From Methyloversatilis discipulorum (GTDB lineage: Bacteria > Pseudomonadota > Gammaproteobacteria > Burkholderiales > Rhodocyclaceae): DNA of 64,000 nt. The DNA is taken from positions 682,001 through 746,000 of the forward strand of contig NZ_AZUP01000001.1 in the NCBI RefSeq assembly GCF_000527135.1, written 5' to 3'. Every line of letters begins with the position of its first letter. Positions within the stretch are counted from its first letter, which is position 1. Below the pieces are notes generated by a model. It was given only the letters and a program-made list of their open reading frames with translations. It made no database searches and was not told the origin of the DNA. The translations under genes and the position numbers were made by a program. This document shows positions 25,684 to 34,771 of the stretch, in pieces.

Positions 25684-27264
25684 ATGAGAAGAAGCAGAAC
25701 CTTCAGGCGGACCGGCACCGGTCTGGCGGTGGCGGCGGCACTGGCGATGATGGGCATGCCCGTCGCGCAGGGCGCCGAGGAGGCGGCGAAAGAGGGTGGC
25801 AACTGGGCGGGTACGGACGATTTCAGTTTCCAGCTGTCGGGTTACGCGCGTGCCTGGGCCTCGTTCAATCTCGAGGATCAACCGGAACTGAGCGCAGTCG
25901 GCAAGGACAGCGCCGGCAAGCTGTCGATGTTGCGTGGCTCCGTGCTGCTCGACGCCGACGCGAAGACCGGCCCGGTCAAGTGGAAGGTGATCGGTCGCCT
26001 CGACCGCGAGTACAAGACGAACTACCTCGAAGATCTCGAAGACCTGCGTGCCACCAACGGCACGGCCGGCGGCAAGAGCATCACCGAGAACTACAACAAC
26101 GGCGACATCCGCGAGTTCTGGGCGGAGATTCCGATTGGTGACCGCATCACGGTCAAGGCCGGCAAGCAGCAGCTGGTGTGGGGCGAGTCGGACTTCTTCC
26201 AGGCGATGGACCTGGTTCATGGCTACGACTACAGCTGGCGCCTGTTCTTCGAGGGCGAGAACGAGGAATGGCGCAAGCCGCTGATCATGGTGTCGACCAA
26301 GATCCGCATTCCCGAAGCCAAGGGCATGATCGCCGCCTTCGTGCGTCCGGGCTGGGACCGCTGCGAGGACATCGGCAACACCTACGATATCCGTGGCGGC
26401 CGCTGGTTCTTCCAGCCCTACCGCGGCTTCGACTTGACGCAGGTGACGGACAAGAACTGCGATCACAAGGACGGCGACATGGACGACGTGACCGGCGGTA
26501 TCCGCTGGTCCGGTGAAGCCTACGGTCTGAACTACTCGATCGCCTACCTGACGACCTTTGCCGCTGATCCGGTGGCCAGTTCCGTCTTCAGGCCGCACCA
26601 GGGGGTACCGGTCACCGGTGCCGTGTTCGACCTGATCCATCCGAAGATCGACGTGCTTGGCGCCACGGTCAGCGGCTACAGCGAAACGCTGGACGCCGTG
26701 ATCAGCGCGGAAGTCGCCTTCACCAAGGACCAGCCTTACAACGTCGGCAGCGGCGCCTTCAATCCGGGTAATGCCGCCAACCCCGGCATCGGTCTGAACG
26801 GCATCAAGAAGAAGGACACGCTGCGGACCATGATCCGCATCGACAAGGACCTGAGCCTCGAAGGCATCTTCGGCACCTCGCGTCCGTCCTTCTCGTCGGT
26901 CCAGCTGTTCAACACCCAGGTGCTGGACTACGACGGCCGTGAGGACCTCGTTCGCCTGTTCGCCTACGGCACCAAGCTGAACGAGCACAGCACCATCCTG
27001 ACCATGTTCACGACGCTCAACTACAAGAACGACACGATCAATCCCGGCCTGGCCGTGGGCTTCGATCTGTCGAACGGTGGTGGCTTCGCGATCCCGAGCG
27101 TGGCGATGACCTTCTCCGACAAGTGGCTGGCGAAGGTCGAAGCGGACATTTTCTGGGACGGCGGCAAGAGCAACAGGACCCAGTTCAGCAATGGTGAATC
27201 CCAGCTGTTCGGCTACTTCAGTCGCGCAAGCCAGCTGGTGTTTCGCTTGACCCGGCAGTTCTGA
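25684..27264 (+). CDS. DUF1302 family outer-membrane beta-barrel protein
   Basis: The 526-residue protein has a signal peptide (about residues 1-31, cleavage near A-Q-G-A) and then amphipathic beta-strand sequence rich in aromatic residues, ending in R-Q-F with a C-terminal Phe. This is the layout of outer-membrane barrels. DUF1302 proteins have no settled biochemical function and are usually found with DUF1329, as here. A GGAGGGAG site precedes the start, and the DUF1329 gene follows after 17 nt. Predicted role: outer-membrane channel or receptor of the module that includes the MMPL transporter. Confidence 0.88.
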   Translation: MRRSRTFRRTGTGLAVAAALAMMGMPVAQGAEEAAKEGGNWAGTDDFSFQLSGYARAWASFNLEDQPELSAVGKDSAGKLSMLRGSVLLDADAKTGPVKWKVIGRLDREYKTNYLEDLEDLRATNGTAGGKSITENYNNGDIREFWAEIPIGDRITVKAGKQQLVWGESDFFQAMDLVHGYDYSWRLFFEGENEEWRKPLIMVSTKIRIPEAKGMIAAFVRPGWDRCEDIGNTYDIRGGRWFFQPYRGFDLTQVTDKNCDHKDGDMDDVTGGIRWSGEAYGLNYSIAYLTTFAADPVASSVFRPHQGVPVTGAVFDLIHPKIDVLGATVSGYSETLDAVISAEVAFTKDQPYNVGSGAFNPGNAANPGIGLNGIKKKDTLRTMIRIDKDLSLEGIFGTSRPSFSSVQLFNTQVLDYDGREDLVRLFAYGTKLNEHSTILTMFTTLNYKNDTINPGLAVGFDLSNGGGFAIPSVAMTFSDKWLAKVEADIFWDGGKSNRTQFSNGESQLFGYFSRASQLVFRLTRQF

Positions 27265-27281
27265 TCAAAGGAGGAAGACAG

Positions 27282-28607
27282 ATGTACACGCTCAACACAC
27301 ATATCCCGGCCGGTCGCGCGCGACGCACGGGTGTCGCCGGTGCGCTCGCACTGGTGCTCGGTCTGGCCGCCGGTCAGATCAACGCCAAGGAGCTGGAAGC
27401 CGGCTTCATCATCGACAAGAGCAACTACGACAGCATCAAGAACGACACCTTCGAGAAGAAGACGATCGCCTCGATGGTGCCGGAGAAGCTGGAGTGGATG
27501 ATCAAGAACTACAACCTGACCATCAAGCTCGCCAACTCGAAGAAGATCGAGATGGATCCGAAGTACGTCGAGTGGTCGAAGAAGAACGTCGGCACCGTCA
27601 AGTTCAATCCGGCGGACCGCACCGTGTCGGGCTGGCAGGCCGGCATGATGTTCCCGCCGGAAACGATCAAGATGGACGATCCGCACGCCGGCGACAAGGT
27701 GATCTGGAACCTGCGTGCCGCCACCTATGGCGCGACGATGGACCTGCGCGACATCGCCTGGGCCTTCCTCGACGCGAAGAAGGGCTATGAGCGCGTGCAG
27801 GCCTTCCAGTCCCGCCGCTACTACATGGAAGGGCGACTGGATGGCGGTCCGATCACGGTCGGCGACGGCACCATCGCGCAGAAGACCTACTTCGTCGCCC
27901 ACTACCCGCAGGACATTCGTGGTCTGGGTACCTTCTCGGTCCGTTACAACCAGGCTGATTCCAAGAAGCCGGACGACTCCTACGCCTACCTGAAGTCGGT
28001 GCGCCGCGTACGCCGTCTGTCCGGTGGCGCGTGGATGGATCCGATCGGCGGTACCGACCAGCTGTACGACGACTGGGACATCTGGGACGCCGCGCCCACC
28101 AAGTACAAGTCGAACAAGCTGATCGAGAAGCGCTGGGTGCTGGCCATCGCGCACAGCCCGGAAATGAGCGTGGACGTGTCGCAGCCCTACACCGAGCCGC
28201 AGAAGCGCTTCCCGCGCATCAACATGAGCGAGGCGCCGCACTTCAACCCGGCCAAGGACATCGGCTGGGAGCCGCGCGAAGTGTACGTGGTCGAGGGCAT
28301 CCCGCCGGATGAGCATCCGTACAGCAAGAAGGTGGTGTACATGGAAGTGGACTTCCCGCGTCCCTACCTCGGCTATGCGGAAGACCGCAAGGGCGAGTTC
28401 TGGAAGATGTTCATCTTCCAGAACCGGCCTGACATCGGCGACGACGGCTACAAGGCGGTCATGCCCGTCATCGGTCACATCATCGACGTCAAGCGCGGCC
28501 ACGCCACCAACTGGTCGTCGAACATGAAGTCCAACCCGAAGGGCGTCAAGGAAACCGACGTATCGCTGAACGTGCTCGAAGAAGTGGCAACGGGTACGGG
28601 CAAGTAA
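27282..28607 (+). CDS. DUF1329 family periplasmic protein
   Basis: The 441-residue protein has a signal peptide (about residues 1-35, ending I-N-A-K). The mature part carries the DUF1329 pattern of alternating strands, with R-V-R-R-L-S-G-G-A-W-M-D near residue 241 and many Trp and Tyr. DUF1329 is thought to have a LolA/LolB-like fold able to hold lipophilic ligands in the periplasm; I recall this from family descriptions. AAAGGAGGAAG is the ribosome site. It ends the acx-linked block, closed by the strong terminator at 28650. A lipid or hydrophobic-compound shuttle between the RND protein and the DUF1302 barrel is the working idea. Confidence 0.88.
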   Translation: MYTLNTHIPAGRARRTGVAGALALVLGLAAGQINAKELEAGFIIDKSNYDSIKNDTFEKKTIASMVPEKLEWMIKNYNLTIKLANSKKIEMDPKYVEWSKKNVGTVKFNPADRTVSGWQAGMMFPPETIKMDDPHAGDKVIWNLRAATYGATMDLRDIAWAFLDAKKGYERVQAFQSRRYYMEGRLDGGPITVGDGTIAQKTYFVAHYPQDIRGLGTFSVRYNQADSKKPDDSYAYLKSVRRVRRLSGGAWMDPIGGTDQLYDDWDIWDAAPTKYKSNKLIEKRWVLAIAHSPEMSVDVSQPYTEPQKRFPRINMSEAPHFNPAKDIGWEPREVYVVEGIPPDEHPYSKKVVYMEVDFPRPYLGYAEDRKGEFWKMFIFQNRPDIGDDGYKAVMPVIGHIIDVKRGHATNWSSNMKSNPKGVKETDVSLNVLEEVATGTGK

Positions 28608-28649
28608 GCGCAGTTGAACGCATTGCTGGAACCTCCTCCCGGCATGTTC

Positions 28650-28684
28650 GCCCGACCCTGTGCAGCGCGGGGTCGGGCTTTTTT
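28650..28684 (+). terminator. Intrinsic terminator after the DUF1329 gene
   Basis: GCCCGACCC (28650-28658) pairs with GGGTCGGGC (28670-28678), followed directly by six T. It is the clearest rho-independent terminator in the acetone region and separates the acx/transport transcript from the acyl-CoA synthetase gene. Confidence 0.93.
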
Positions 28685-28738
28685 CGCCGCGGAAACCGGG
28701 CGCGGAGCGGGCCGGCATAAAGAGAACAGGATTCGATC

Positions 28739-30700
28739 ATGAAGGTATTCACGCCATCTGGATACGAGTGGAAGGGCACGCGGCTTGCCCGTTTCATTGA
28801 ACGTCATGGCTACGGTTCGCTCGACCAGCTGCAGGAGGACGCCGAGCGCGATGCGCCGGTCTTCTGGGACCGCGTCGTGGCCGAGGTGGGGCTCGAATGG
28901 AGTACGCCCTATACGCAGACACTGGACATGAGCGACGGCATCATGTGGCCGCGCTGGTTCGTCGGCGGCCGGCTCGATCTGGTCGACAACATCGTCGGCA
29001 AGCACGCGCGCCGTCACCCGGACAAGGTGGCGGTCCGTTGGGAAGGCGACGCCGGAGAAGAGCGACGCATCACCTACGCGGAGCTGGCTCGCGAAGTCGA
29101 CGGCGTGGCGGCGGGGCTGCGTGCGCTGGGCGCAGGCGAGGGCAGCCGCATCGCCATCTATCTACCCATGGTGCCGGAGGCCGCCGTCATCCTGCTCGCC
29201 GCAGCGAAGATCGGGGCCATTTCGGTGCCGATGTTCTCGGGCTACTCGGCCGACTCGGTCGTGCAGCGCGTGCAGGACGCCGCCGCCACCGTGCTGGTGT
29301 GCGCGAACGGCTACTTCCGCCGCGGCAAACCGGTACGCATGCTGGCCGACGCGCTGGCCGCGGCCGACGCCTGCGAATCGGTGCAACACGTGGTGGTGGT
29401 CGACCGCCTGGGCAACGGACCCTACGCTGGCAGCGAGCATGGCGGCCACTACGATCTGTGCGACTACGCAACGCTGGCGGCCACCCCGGCAGACCCGTCC
29501 GCGACTGAGTCATTCGGTGCCTCCGACCCGTTGATGCTGGTGTACACCTCGGGTACCACCGGCAAGCCCAAGGGCGTGGTGCACACGCACGGCGGCTTCC
29601 CGCTCAAGGCGGCGCAGGACATGGTGATGGCCTTCGATCTGCGCGAGGACGACACCCTGATGTGGGTGACCGACATGGGCTGGCTGATGGGGCCGTGGAT
29701 GGTGTTCGGCGCGCTGCTTCTGGGCGCCACCATCGTGCTGTGCGAAGGCACGCCCGACTACCCGGACGCCGGCCGGCTGTGGCGCATCGTGCACCGGCAC
29801 GGCGTCACCCACCTCGGCCTGTCGCCGACGCTGGTGCGCCTGCTGATGGGCAGCCGCGACGCCGTGCCGCAGTCCGGATCGCTCGACACCGTGCGCGTGT
29901 TCGGCTCGACCGGCGAGGCGTGGAACGAGACGCCGTGGCTGTGGCTGTTCGAAACGGTCGGCCAGAGCCGCCGGCCCATCGTCAATTACTCGGGGGGGAC
30001 CGAGATCGGCGGCGGCATCCTCGCCTGTTTCCCCGGTCTGCCGCAGACCGCCTGCGGCTTCAACGGACCGATCCCCGGCATGGCGGCGGACGTCGTCGAC
30101 GCCGAAGGCAAGCCGGTGCGCGGCAGCGTCGGCGAGCTGGTGCTGCGCCAGCCCTGGCCCGGCATGACCCAGGGCTTCTGGAACGACCCCGAGCGCTACG
30201 AGGACACCTACTGGTCGGCGCTGCCCGGACTGTGGGTACATGGCGACTGGGCCAGCATAGACAGCGACGGCTACTGGTTCGTGCACGGCCGCAGCGACGA
30301 CACCATCAAGGTGGCGGGCAAGCGGCTCGGTCCAACCGAGTTCGAGTCGGCGCTGGTGTCGCACCCGCTGGTGGCTGAGGCGGTGGCGGTCGGTGTTCCC
30401 GACCCGATCAAGGGCGAGGCGGTGGTGTGCTTCGTCACGCTGCACGACAAGCGCAGCGGGCAGGAGGGCTGGAGCGTGTGGGAGACCGAGTTGTCGGACC
30501 ACGTCGCCCGGCTGCTCGGCAAGCCGTTGCGCCCGGCCCGCATTCACGCGCTGACGCAGATCCCGAAGACGCGCAACGGCAAGATCCTGCGCCGCGTCGT
30601 GCGCAACGCCTACATCGGGCGACCGATGGGCGACCTGTCGTCGATGGAGAACCCGCGTTCGATCGACGAGGTGATCGGCCTGCGCGCCGCCCGCGTCTGA
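28739..30700 (+). CDS. AMP-forming acyl-CoA synthetase of the acetyl/acetoacetyl-CoA synthetase type
   Basis: The 653-residue enzyme has the ACS architecture: an N-terminal ACAS_N-like segment (about 20-85), the ATP loop Y-T-S-G-T-T-G-K-P-K-G (about 267-277), a Y-S-G-G-T-E-I-G-G adenylation motif (about 417-425), and the C-terminal P-K-T-R-N-G-K-I-L-R-R motif with the catalytic lysine (about 610-620). Length fits acetyl-CoA synthetase (about 650). Context between acetone carboxylase and a thiolase suggests acetoacetate as substrate, which would duplicate the scoAB route; acetate or another short acid is the alternative. Substrate is inferred, not read from residues. Confidence 0.88.
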   Translation: MKVFTPSGYEWKGTRLARFIERHGYGSLDQLQEDAERDAPVFWDRVVAEVGLEWSTPYTQTLDMSDGIMWPRWFVGGRLDLVDNIVGKHARRHPDKVAVRWEGDAGEERRITYAELAREVDGVAAGLRALGAGEGSRIAIYLPMVPEAAVILLAAAKIGAISVPMFSGYSADSVVQRVQDAAATVLVCANGYFRRGKPVRMLADALAAADACESVQHVVVVDRLGNGPYAGSEHGGHYDLCDYATLAATPADPSATESFGASDPLMLVYTSGTTGKPKGVVHTHGGFPLKAAQDMVMAFDLREDDTLMWVTDMGWLMGPWMVFGALLLGATIVLCEGTPDYPDAGRLWRIVHRHGVTHLGLSPTLVRLLMGSRDAVPQSGSLDTVRVFGSTGEAWNETPWLWLFETVGQSRRPIVNYSGGTEIGGGILACFPGLPQTACGFNGPIPGMAADVVDAEGKPVRGSVGELVLRQPWPGMTQGFWNDPERYEDTYWSALPGLWVHGDWASIDSDGYWFVHGRSDDTIKVAGKRLGPTEFESALVSHPLVAEAVAVGVPDPIKGEAVVCFVTLHDKRSGQEGWSVWETELSDHVARLLGKPLRPARIHALTQIPKTRNGKILRRVVRNAYIGRPMGDLSSMENPRSIDEVIGLRAARV

Positions 30701-30716
30701 AGGTCGGACGATCGGA

Positions 30717-30764
30717 CGTCCGAAAGCCGGACGGTCGCAGTACGCGCCGTACGGCTTTCGGACG
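30717..30764 (+). promoter_or_regulatory. Candidate activator site upstream of the thiolase gene (13-bp inverted repeat)
   Basis: CGTCCGAAAGCCG (30717-30729) is the exact reverse complement of CGGCTTTCGGACG (30752-30764). It contains the GTCCGAAA/TTTCGGAC core seen before acxA and scoA and lies about 72 bp upstream of the -24/-12 promoter. No T-run follows, so a terminator for the preceding gene is less likely, though possible. Confidence 0.55.
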
Positions 30765-30811
30765 CCCCATGTCGTCGACTCTCAAGAAATCGAGTCAGGT
30801 GATTGAAAAAA

Positions 30812-30835
30812 AGACGTTTTTCAATTCATCGAAAC
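30812..30835 (+). promoter_or_regulatory. A/T-tract palindrome just upstream of the -24 element
   Basis: ATTGAAAAA (30812-30820) and TTTTTCAAT (30827-30835) form a perfect 9-bp inverted repeat ending directly against the TCATCGAAAC that precedes the promoter. A smaller relative, GTTGA-AAAA-TCAAC, precedes the acxA promoter. Function unknown; bent DNA or protein binding are both possible. Confidence 0.4.
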
Positions 30836-30851
30836 TGGCCCGCTAATTGCA
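30836..30851 (+). promoter_or_regulatory. Sigma-54 (-24/-12) promoter for the thiolase gene
   Basis: Around these positions the sequence reads TGGCCCGCTAATTGCA, matching TGGCMC-N5-TTGCA with GG and GC 10 nt apart. It lies about 63 nt before the GTG start at 30914. Confidence 0.8.
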
Positions 30852-30913
30852 ATTACGTGACACGCGGACGCGCAGCGGCCCGACGGTTGCCGCCTTCCGC
30901 GAAGGAGCATCGA

Positions 30914-32116
30914 GTGAATCAAGTGTCAGATCCCGTAGTCGTCGTGTCGGTCAGCCGCACTCCGCTGGGCGGATTTCTCGGCAACCTTTCGGCGCTGACC
31001 GCGCCTCAGCTCGGCGCAACGGCAATCGCCGCCGCCGTGCAGCGTGCCGGCATCAGTGCCCACGACATCGATGAGGCCTATATGGGCTGCGTGCTGCCGG
31101 CCGGCATCGGTCAGGCGCCGGCCCGACAGGCAGCCCTCCGCGGCGGCCTGCCGGCATCCACCGCCTGTACCACCGTCAGCAAGGTGTGCGGCTCGGGCAT
31201 GAAGGCGGTCATGCTGGCGCACGACGCAGTGCGCGCAGGCTCGGCCGGCATCGTCGTCGCGGGCGGCATGGAATCGATGAGCAACGCCCCCTATCTGCTG
31301 GCCCGTGCCCGGGCCGGCTACCGACTCGGTCACGACCGCGTGATCGACCACATGTTTCTCGATGGGCTGGAAGACGCCTACGACGAGCGCGGCACGCTGA
31401 TGGGCGTTTTCGCCGAGCGCTGCGCCGAGGAATATGGTTTCAGCCGCGCCGACCAGGACGCCTGGGCGCTGCGCTCGCTGAACCGCTCGCTGGAAGCCGA
31501 TGCGAGTGGCGCCTTCGACTGGGAGATCGCGCCGGTCGAAGTGATCGGTCGCGGCGACTCACGCGCCAGCGTGGTGCGCGACGAGCAGCCGCAGACGGCG
31601 AAGCCGGAGAAGATTCCGTCCCTGAAGCCCGCCTTCCGCAAGGACGGCACGGTCACGGCCGCCAACTCGAGTTCGATTTCCGACGGTGCCGCGGCGCTGG
31701 TGCTGATGCGTACATCCACCGCCAGGTCGCGCGGCCTGACGCCGCTGGCCACGATAGTCGCCCACGCCGGTCACGCCGGCGCACCGGCGCGCTTTCCGAT
31801 GGCACCGGTCGATTCGATCCGCAAGGTGCTGGAACGCGCCGGTTGGTCGAAAGCCGATGTCGACCTGTATGAGATCAACGAAGCCTTCGCCGTCGTGACG
31901 CTGGCCGCGATCCGTGACCTCGGCCTCGATCCGGATACGGTGAATGTCCATGGCGGCGCCTGTGCGCTCGGTCACCCGATCGGCGCCACCGGCGCGCGGC
32001 TGCTGGTGACGCTGATCGGCGCGCTGCGACGCAGCGGCGGCCGGCGCGGCATCGCCAGCCTGTGCATCGGTGGCGGCGAAGCCACTGCGATCGCACTGGA
32101 GTTGTACGAGAATTGA
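30914..32116 (+). CDS. Acetyl-CoA C-acetyltransferase (thiolase)
   Basis: A 400-residue thiolase that would cleave acetoacetyl-CoA to two acetyl-CoA, the last step of acetone use. The GTG start at 30914 sits 6 nt after AAGGAG; the open frame extends upstream but without a better start. Catalytic residues are in place: C92 (V-C-G-S-G-M-K), H354 (G-H-P-I-G-A-T-G) and C384 (S-L-C-I-G-G-G). Length is normal for biosynthetic or degradative short-chain thiolases. Its own sigma-54 promoter puts it in the acetone regulon. The activator gene follows after a hairpin. Confidence 0.93.
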   Translation: MNQVSDPVVVVSVSRTPLGGFLGNLSALTAPQLGATAIAAAVQRAGISAHDIDEAYMGCVLPAGIGQAPARQAALRGGLPASTACTTVSKVCGSGMKAVMLAHDAVRAGSAGIVVAGGMESMSNAPYLLARARAGYRLGHDRVIDHMFLDGLEDAYDERGTLMGVFAERCAEEYGFSRADQDAWALRSLNRSLEADASGAFDWEIAPVEVIGRGDSRASVVRDEQPQTAKPEKIPSLKPAFRKDGTVTAANSSSISDGAAALVLMRTSTARSRGLTPLATIVAHAGHAGAPARFPMAPVDSIRKVLERAGWSKADVDLYEINEAFAVVTLAAIRDLGLDPDTVNVHGGACALGHPIGATGARLLVTLIGALRRSGGRRGIASLCIGGGEATAIALELYEN

Positions 32117-32133
32117 GCTAACCTGATTTGATT

Positions 32134-32152
32134 GGCCGGGTGGCGCCCGGCC
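32134..32152 (+). terminator. Hairpin after the thiolase gene
   Basis: GGCCGGG (32134-32140) pairs with CCCGGCC (32146-32152) around a 5-nt loop. No T-run follows, so termination here is uncertain. Confidence 0.35.
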
Positions 32153-32342
32153 TGCGCCTTGAAGATTCACCCGGCGGCTGACATTCCGCGGCTGCCGGTG
32201 CAACATGGTTTTCAAACAAGCCTGCGAGACGATGCGCCTCGAAGCGGATCGCTACGCCGGTATCGGAGGAGTCGGGTGCTGCATGCATCACGTCCGTGGT
32301 GCCTCGCAGCCTGTCTACCTCCACTACAAACAGGAGGTGGCC

Positions 32343-34388
32343 ATGGAATTGCGGGACGACGATCAAAGCCAGATGTTTTCGCGCCCGGAGCGAGACCGGG
32401 ACGTGATGAACCACTGGGAGCGGCTGCTCAACGGCGAGGAATGCAGTTCCGACGCCCTGCGCCGCCTGATTGACGACTCGTGGCGCCGCTGCCTCAACGC
32501 CCACGTCGATCCCGGCAAGTACCAGGCGCCGCCGCCACTGAGCGAGAACTCGCTCTATTCGCTGCAGCAGAAGCACGGAGACCTGCTCACCGCCAGCACG
32601 CCGGTGATGGCGATGGCGCGCGACTTCCTCGCCGAAACCGGAACCATCATGGTGCTGACCGACCACAGCGGCACCATACTCAGCCTCGAAGGCGACCCGG
32701 CCACGCGCGACGAAGGCGCGATGATGAACATGATGCCGGGGGCGAGCTGGAGCGAGACGGCCTGCGGCACCAACGCGATAGGCACCGCCATCGCGGTGCG
32801 CCACCCGGTGCAGATCCATTCCGCCGAACACTACTGTGCCGGCATCAAGCGCTGGACCTGTTCGTCCACCGTCATCCTTGACCCCTACGACAACAGCGTG
32901 CTCGGCGCGATAGACGTGTCGGGCCTGCAGCAGACGTACAACAAGCACAGCCTGGCGCTGGTGGTCGCCACCGCCAGCAAGATCGAAGGTCGTCTGGCCA
33001 AGCACGAGATGGGCATCCGCTTCCGCCTGCTCGAGCGCTGCATGCACCGGCTCACCCACTCGACCTCGGACGGCGTCATCGTGTTCGACCGCCGCGGCAA
33101 TCCGGTCAAGGCCAACGAGCGCGCCGAACAGGCGCTGAACCAGCTGTCCGAGGGCCGCATCGGTTCGCGCAAACTCGACATCGCATCGCTTACGCTGGGT
33201 CACGCCACCGACGACGGGCTGCCGGCCGGCCTGCAGGGCTGGATTGCGCCGGAATGGCTGGAACCGGTTCTGGACAACGGACAGCGCATCGGCACCCTGC
33301 TCACGATTCCGATCTTCAAGCCGCGTTCGGTGCAGGGCACGACGATGCCGGTCGGCGCCACCAGCGCAGCGCACGAGCCGAGCAAGCTCGACTGCGTGGT
33401 CGGCAAGGACCCGGTGCTGATGGAAGCGGTCGAACGCGCCCGTCACCTGTCGCGTTCCAACGTGCCGGTGCTGCTGCTCGGCGAGACCGGCGTCGGCAAG
33501 GAGGTGTTCGCCAAGGGCATCCATGACTGCGGCAGTGCGAAGGCGGCGCCCTTTGTCGCGGTGAATTGCGGCGGCCTGTCGCGCGAGCTGCTGGCGACCG
33601 AGCTGTTCGGCTACGCCGAGGGCTCATTCACCGGTGCGCGGCGCGGCGGCATGATGGGCAAGATCGAAGCGGCCAACGGCGGCACGCTATTCCTCGACGA
33701 ACTGGGCGAAATGCCGCTCGACATGCAACCGCACCTGCTGCGCGTGCTGGAGGAGGGCGAGATCTACCGCCTCGGCGAGAACACGCCGCGCAAGGTGAAA
33801 TTCCGGCTGATCGCGGCGACCAATCGCGATCTGCGCAAGGAAGTCACCGATGGCCGCTTCCGCATGGACCTCTACTACCGGGTCGCGGTGACCAGCGTGC
33901 GCATCCCGCCGCTCCGCGAGCGGCTGGGTGACATCCCGGTGCTGTCGCGCGCGCTGATGGAGAAGCTGGCGGCGCACCACGGCGTGCCGGTGCCGCAGCT
34001 CACCGAATCCGAAATCAGCGAGCTGTCTTCCTACTCGTGGCCGGGCAATGTGCGCGAACTGCGCAACATCCTCGAATCGATGCTGCTGACCGGCGAGCGT
34101 CCGCGTGCGCTGATGACACCCGAAGCGCCGCGTGGCATCCAGCTGTTCGACGCGCCGATGGCCACCGATCACGGCATGGTCTTCGGCGGCGAAACGCGCG
34201 AGAACCGGCGGCTCGAAGAAGCCGAGCGCGACGCCATCCTTGGTGCCATCGATGGCAGCCACGGCAATATGGCACTGGCCGCGCGTTCGCTCGGCATCGC
34301 CAAGAGCACGCTCTACCTCAAGCTGAAGAAGTTCGGCCTCGACGCCCTGGTCGAGCGCGCGCGCGAGGTTCACGCCAAGGGACACTGA
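32343..34388 (+). CDS. acxR: Sigma-54-dependent activator of acetone/acetoin type (AcoR/AcxR-like)
   Basis: The ATG at 32343 is preferred because AGGAGGT lies 4 nt upstream; the frame is open further up without a site. The 681-residue product has a GAF-like sensor (about 60-200, with the A-C-G-T-N-A-I-G-T-A motif), a PAS-like linker with V-F-D-R-R-G-N-P (about 245), an AAA+ domain (Walker A G-E-T-G-V-G-K-E near 380, sigma-54-contact loop G-S-F-T-G-A at 427-432, Walker B G-G-T-L-F-L-D-E-L near 446), and a Fis-type helix-turn-helix (about 641-662). It should activate the -24/-12 promoters before scoA, acxA and the thiolase. The contact loop has Ser where GAFTGA is usual. Confidence 0.9.
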   Translation: MELRDDDQSQMFSRPERDRDVMNHWERLLNGEECSSDALRRLIDDSWRRCLNAHVDPGKYQAPPPLSENSLYSLQQKHGDLLTASTPVMAMARDFLAETGTIMVLTDHSGTILSLEGDPATRDEGAMMNMMPGASWSETACGTNAIGTAIAVRHPVQIHSAEHYCAGIKRWTCSSTVILDPYDNSVLGAIDVSGLQQTYNKHSLALVVATASKIEGRLAKHEMGIRFRLLERCMHRLTHSTSDGVIVFDRRGNPVKANERAEQALNQLSEGRIGSRKLDIASLTLGHATDDGLPAGLQGWIAPEWLEPVLDNGQRIGTLLTIPIFKPRSVQGTTMPVGATSAAHEPSKLDCVVGKDPVLMEAVERARHLSRSNVPVLLLGETGVGKEVFAKGIHDCGSAKAAPFVAVNCGGLSRELLATELFGYAEGSFTGARRGGMMGKIEAANGGTLFLDELGEMPLDMQPHLLRVLEEGEIYRLGENTPRKVKFRLIAATNRDLRKEVTDGRFRMDLYYRVAVTSVRIPPLRERLGDIPVLSRALMEKLAAHHGVPVPQLTESEISELSSYSWPGNVRELRNILESMLLTGERPRALMTPEAPRGIQLFDAPMATDHGMVFGGETRENRRLEEAERDAILGAIDGSHGNMALAARSLGIAKSTLYLKLKKFGLDALVERAREVHAKGH

Positions 34389-34422
34389 CGGAAGCGAGCG
34401 CCGGCGACGATGGAGCGCCCCC

Positions 34423-34510
34423 CTGTGGGAGCGGCTTTGGCCGCGACAGGGCCGCTGCAGTCCGCCGGCTTCGATCCAAGCTGTCGTCGGGGTCAAGACC
34501 CCTCCCACAG
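34423..34510 (+). repeat. Dispersed hairpin element, complete copy
   Basis: It is bounded by CTGTGGGAG and CTCCCACAG, with a GCGGCTTTGGCCGC hairpin at left and a GGGGTC-AA-GACCCC hairpin at right. About 88 bp, forward orientation. With the next copy it fills most of the 34389-34771 gap. Confidence 0.85.
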
Positions 34511-34550
34511 AATCCTGACTCCAGCTCCGGCCGCAACTCCGACGTCCCCT

Positions 34551-34639
34551 CTGTGGGAGCGGACTTGGCCGCGACAGGGCCTGTGATGCCGAAAGCTTCG
34601 ACTCAGGCCGCTATCGGGGTCAGAGGACCCCTCCCACAG
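34551..34639 (+). repeat. Dispersed hairpin element, complete copy
   Basis: It has the same terminal inverted repeats and the GGGGTCAGAGGACCCC right hairpin; the left hairpin is altered to GCGGACTTGGCCGC and the centre is diverged. It lies in tandem with the copy at 34423, 40 bp apart. The remaining sequence up to 34771 shows no gene or clear signal. Confidence 0.85.
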
Positions 34640-34771
34640 AATCCCGGCCCAGCTCGGGCCACCGTCCTCGCCTCAGACTGATGCGGATGGCCTCGCCGGC
34701 GCAGGCGCTGCACCGTCGCGACCCGTCACATCAACCTGCAGACGTGCCAGCAGGTCGGTCACAAAGCAGGG

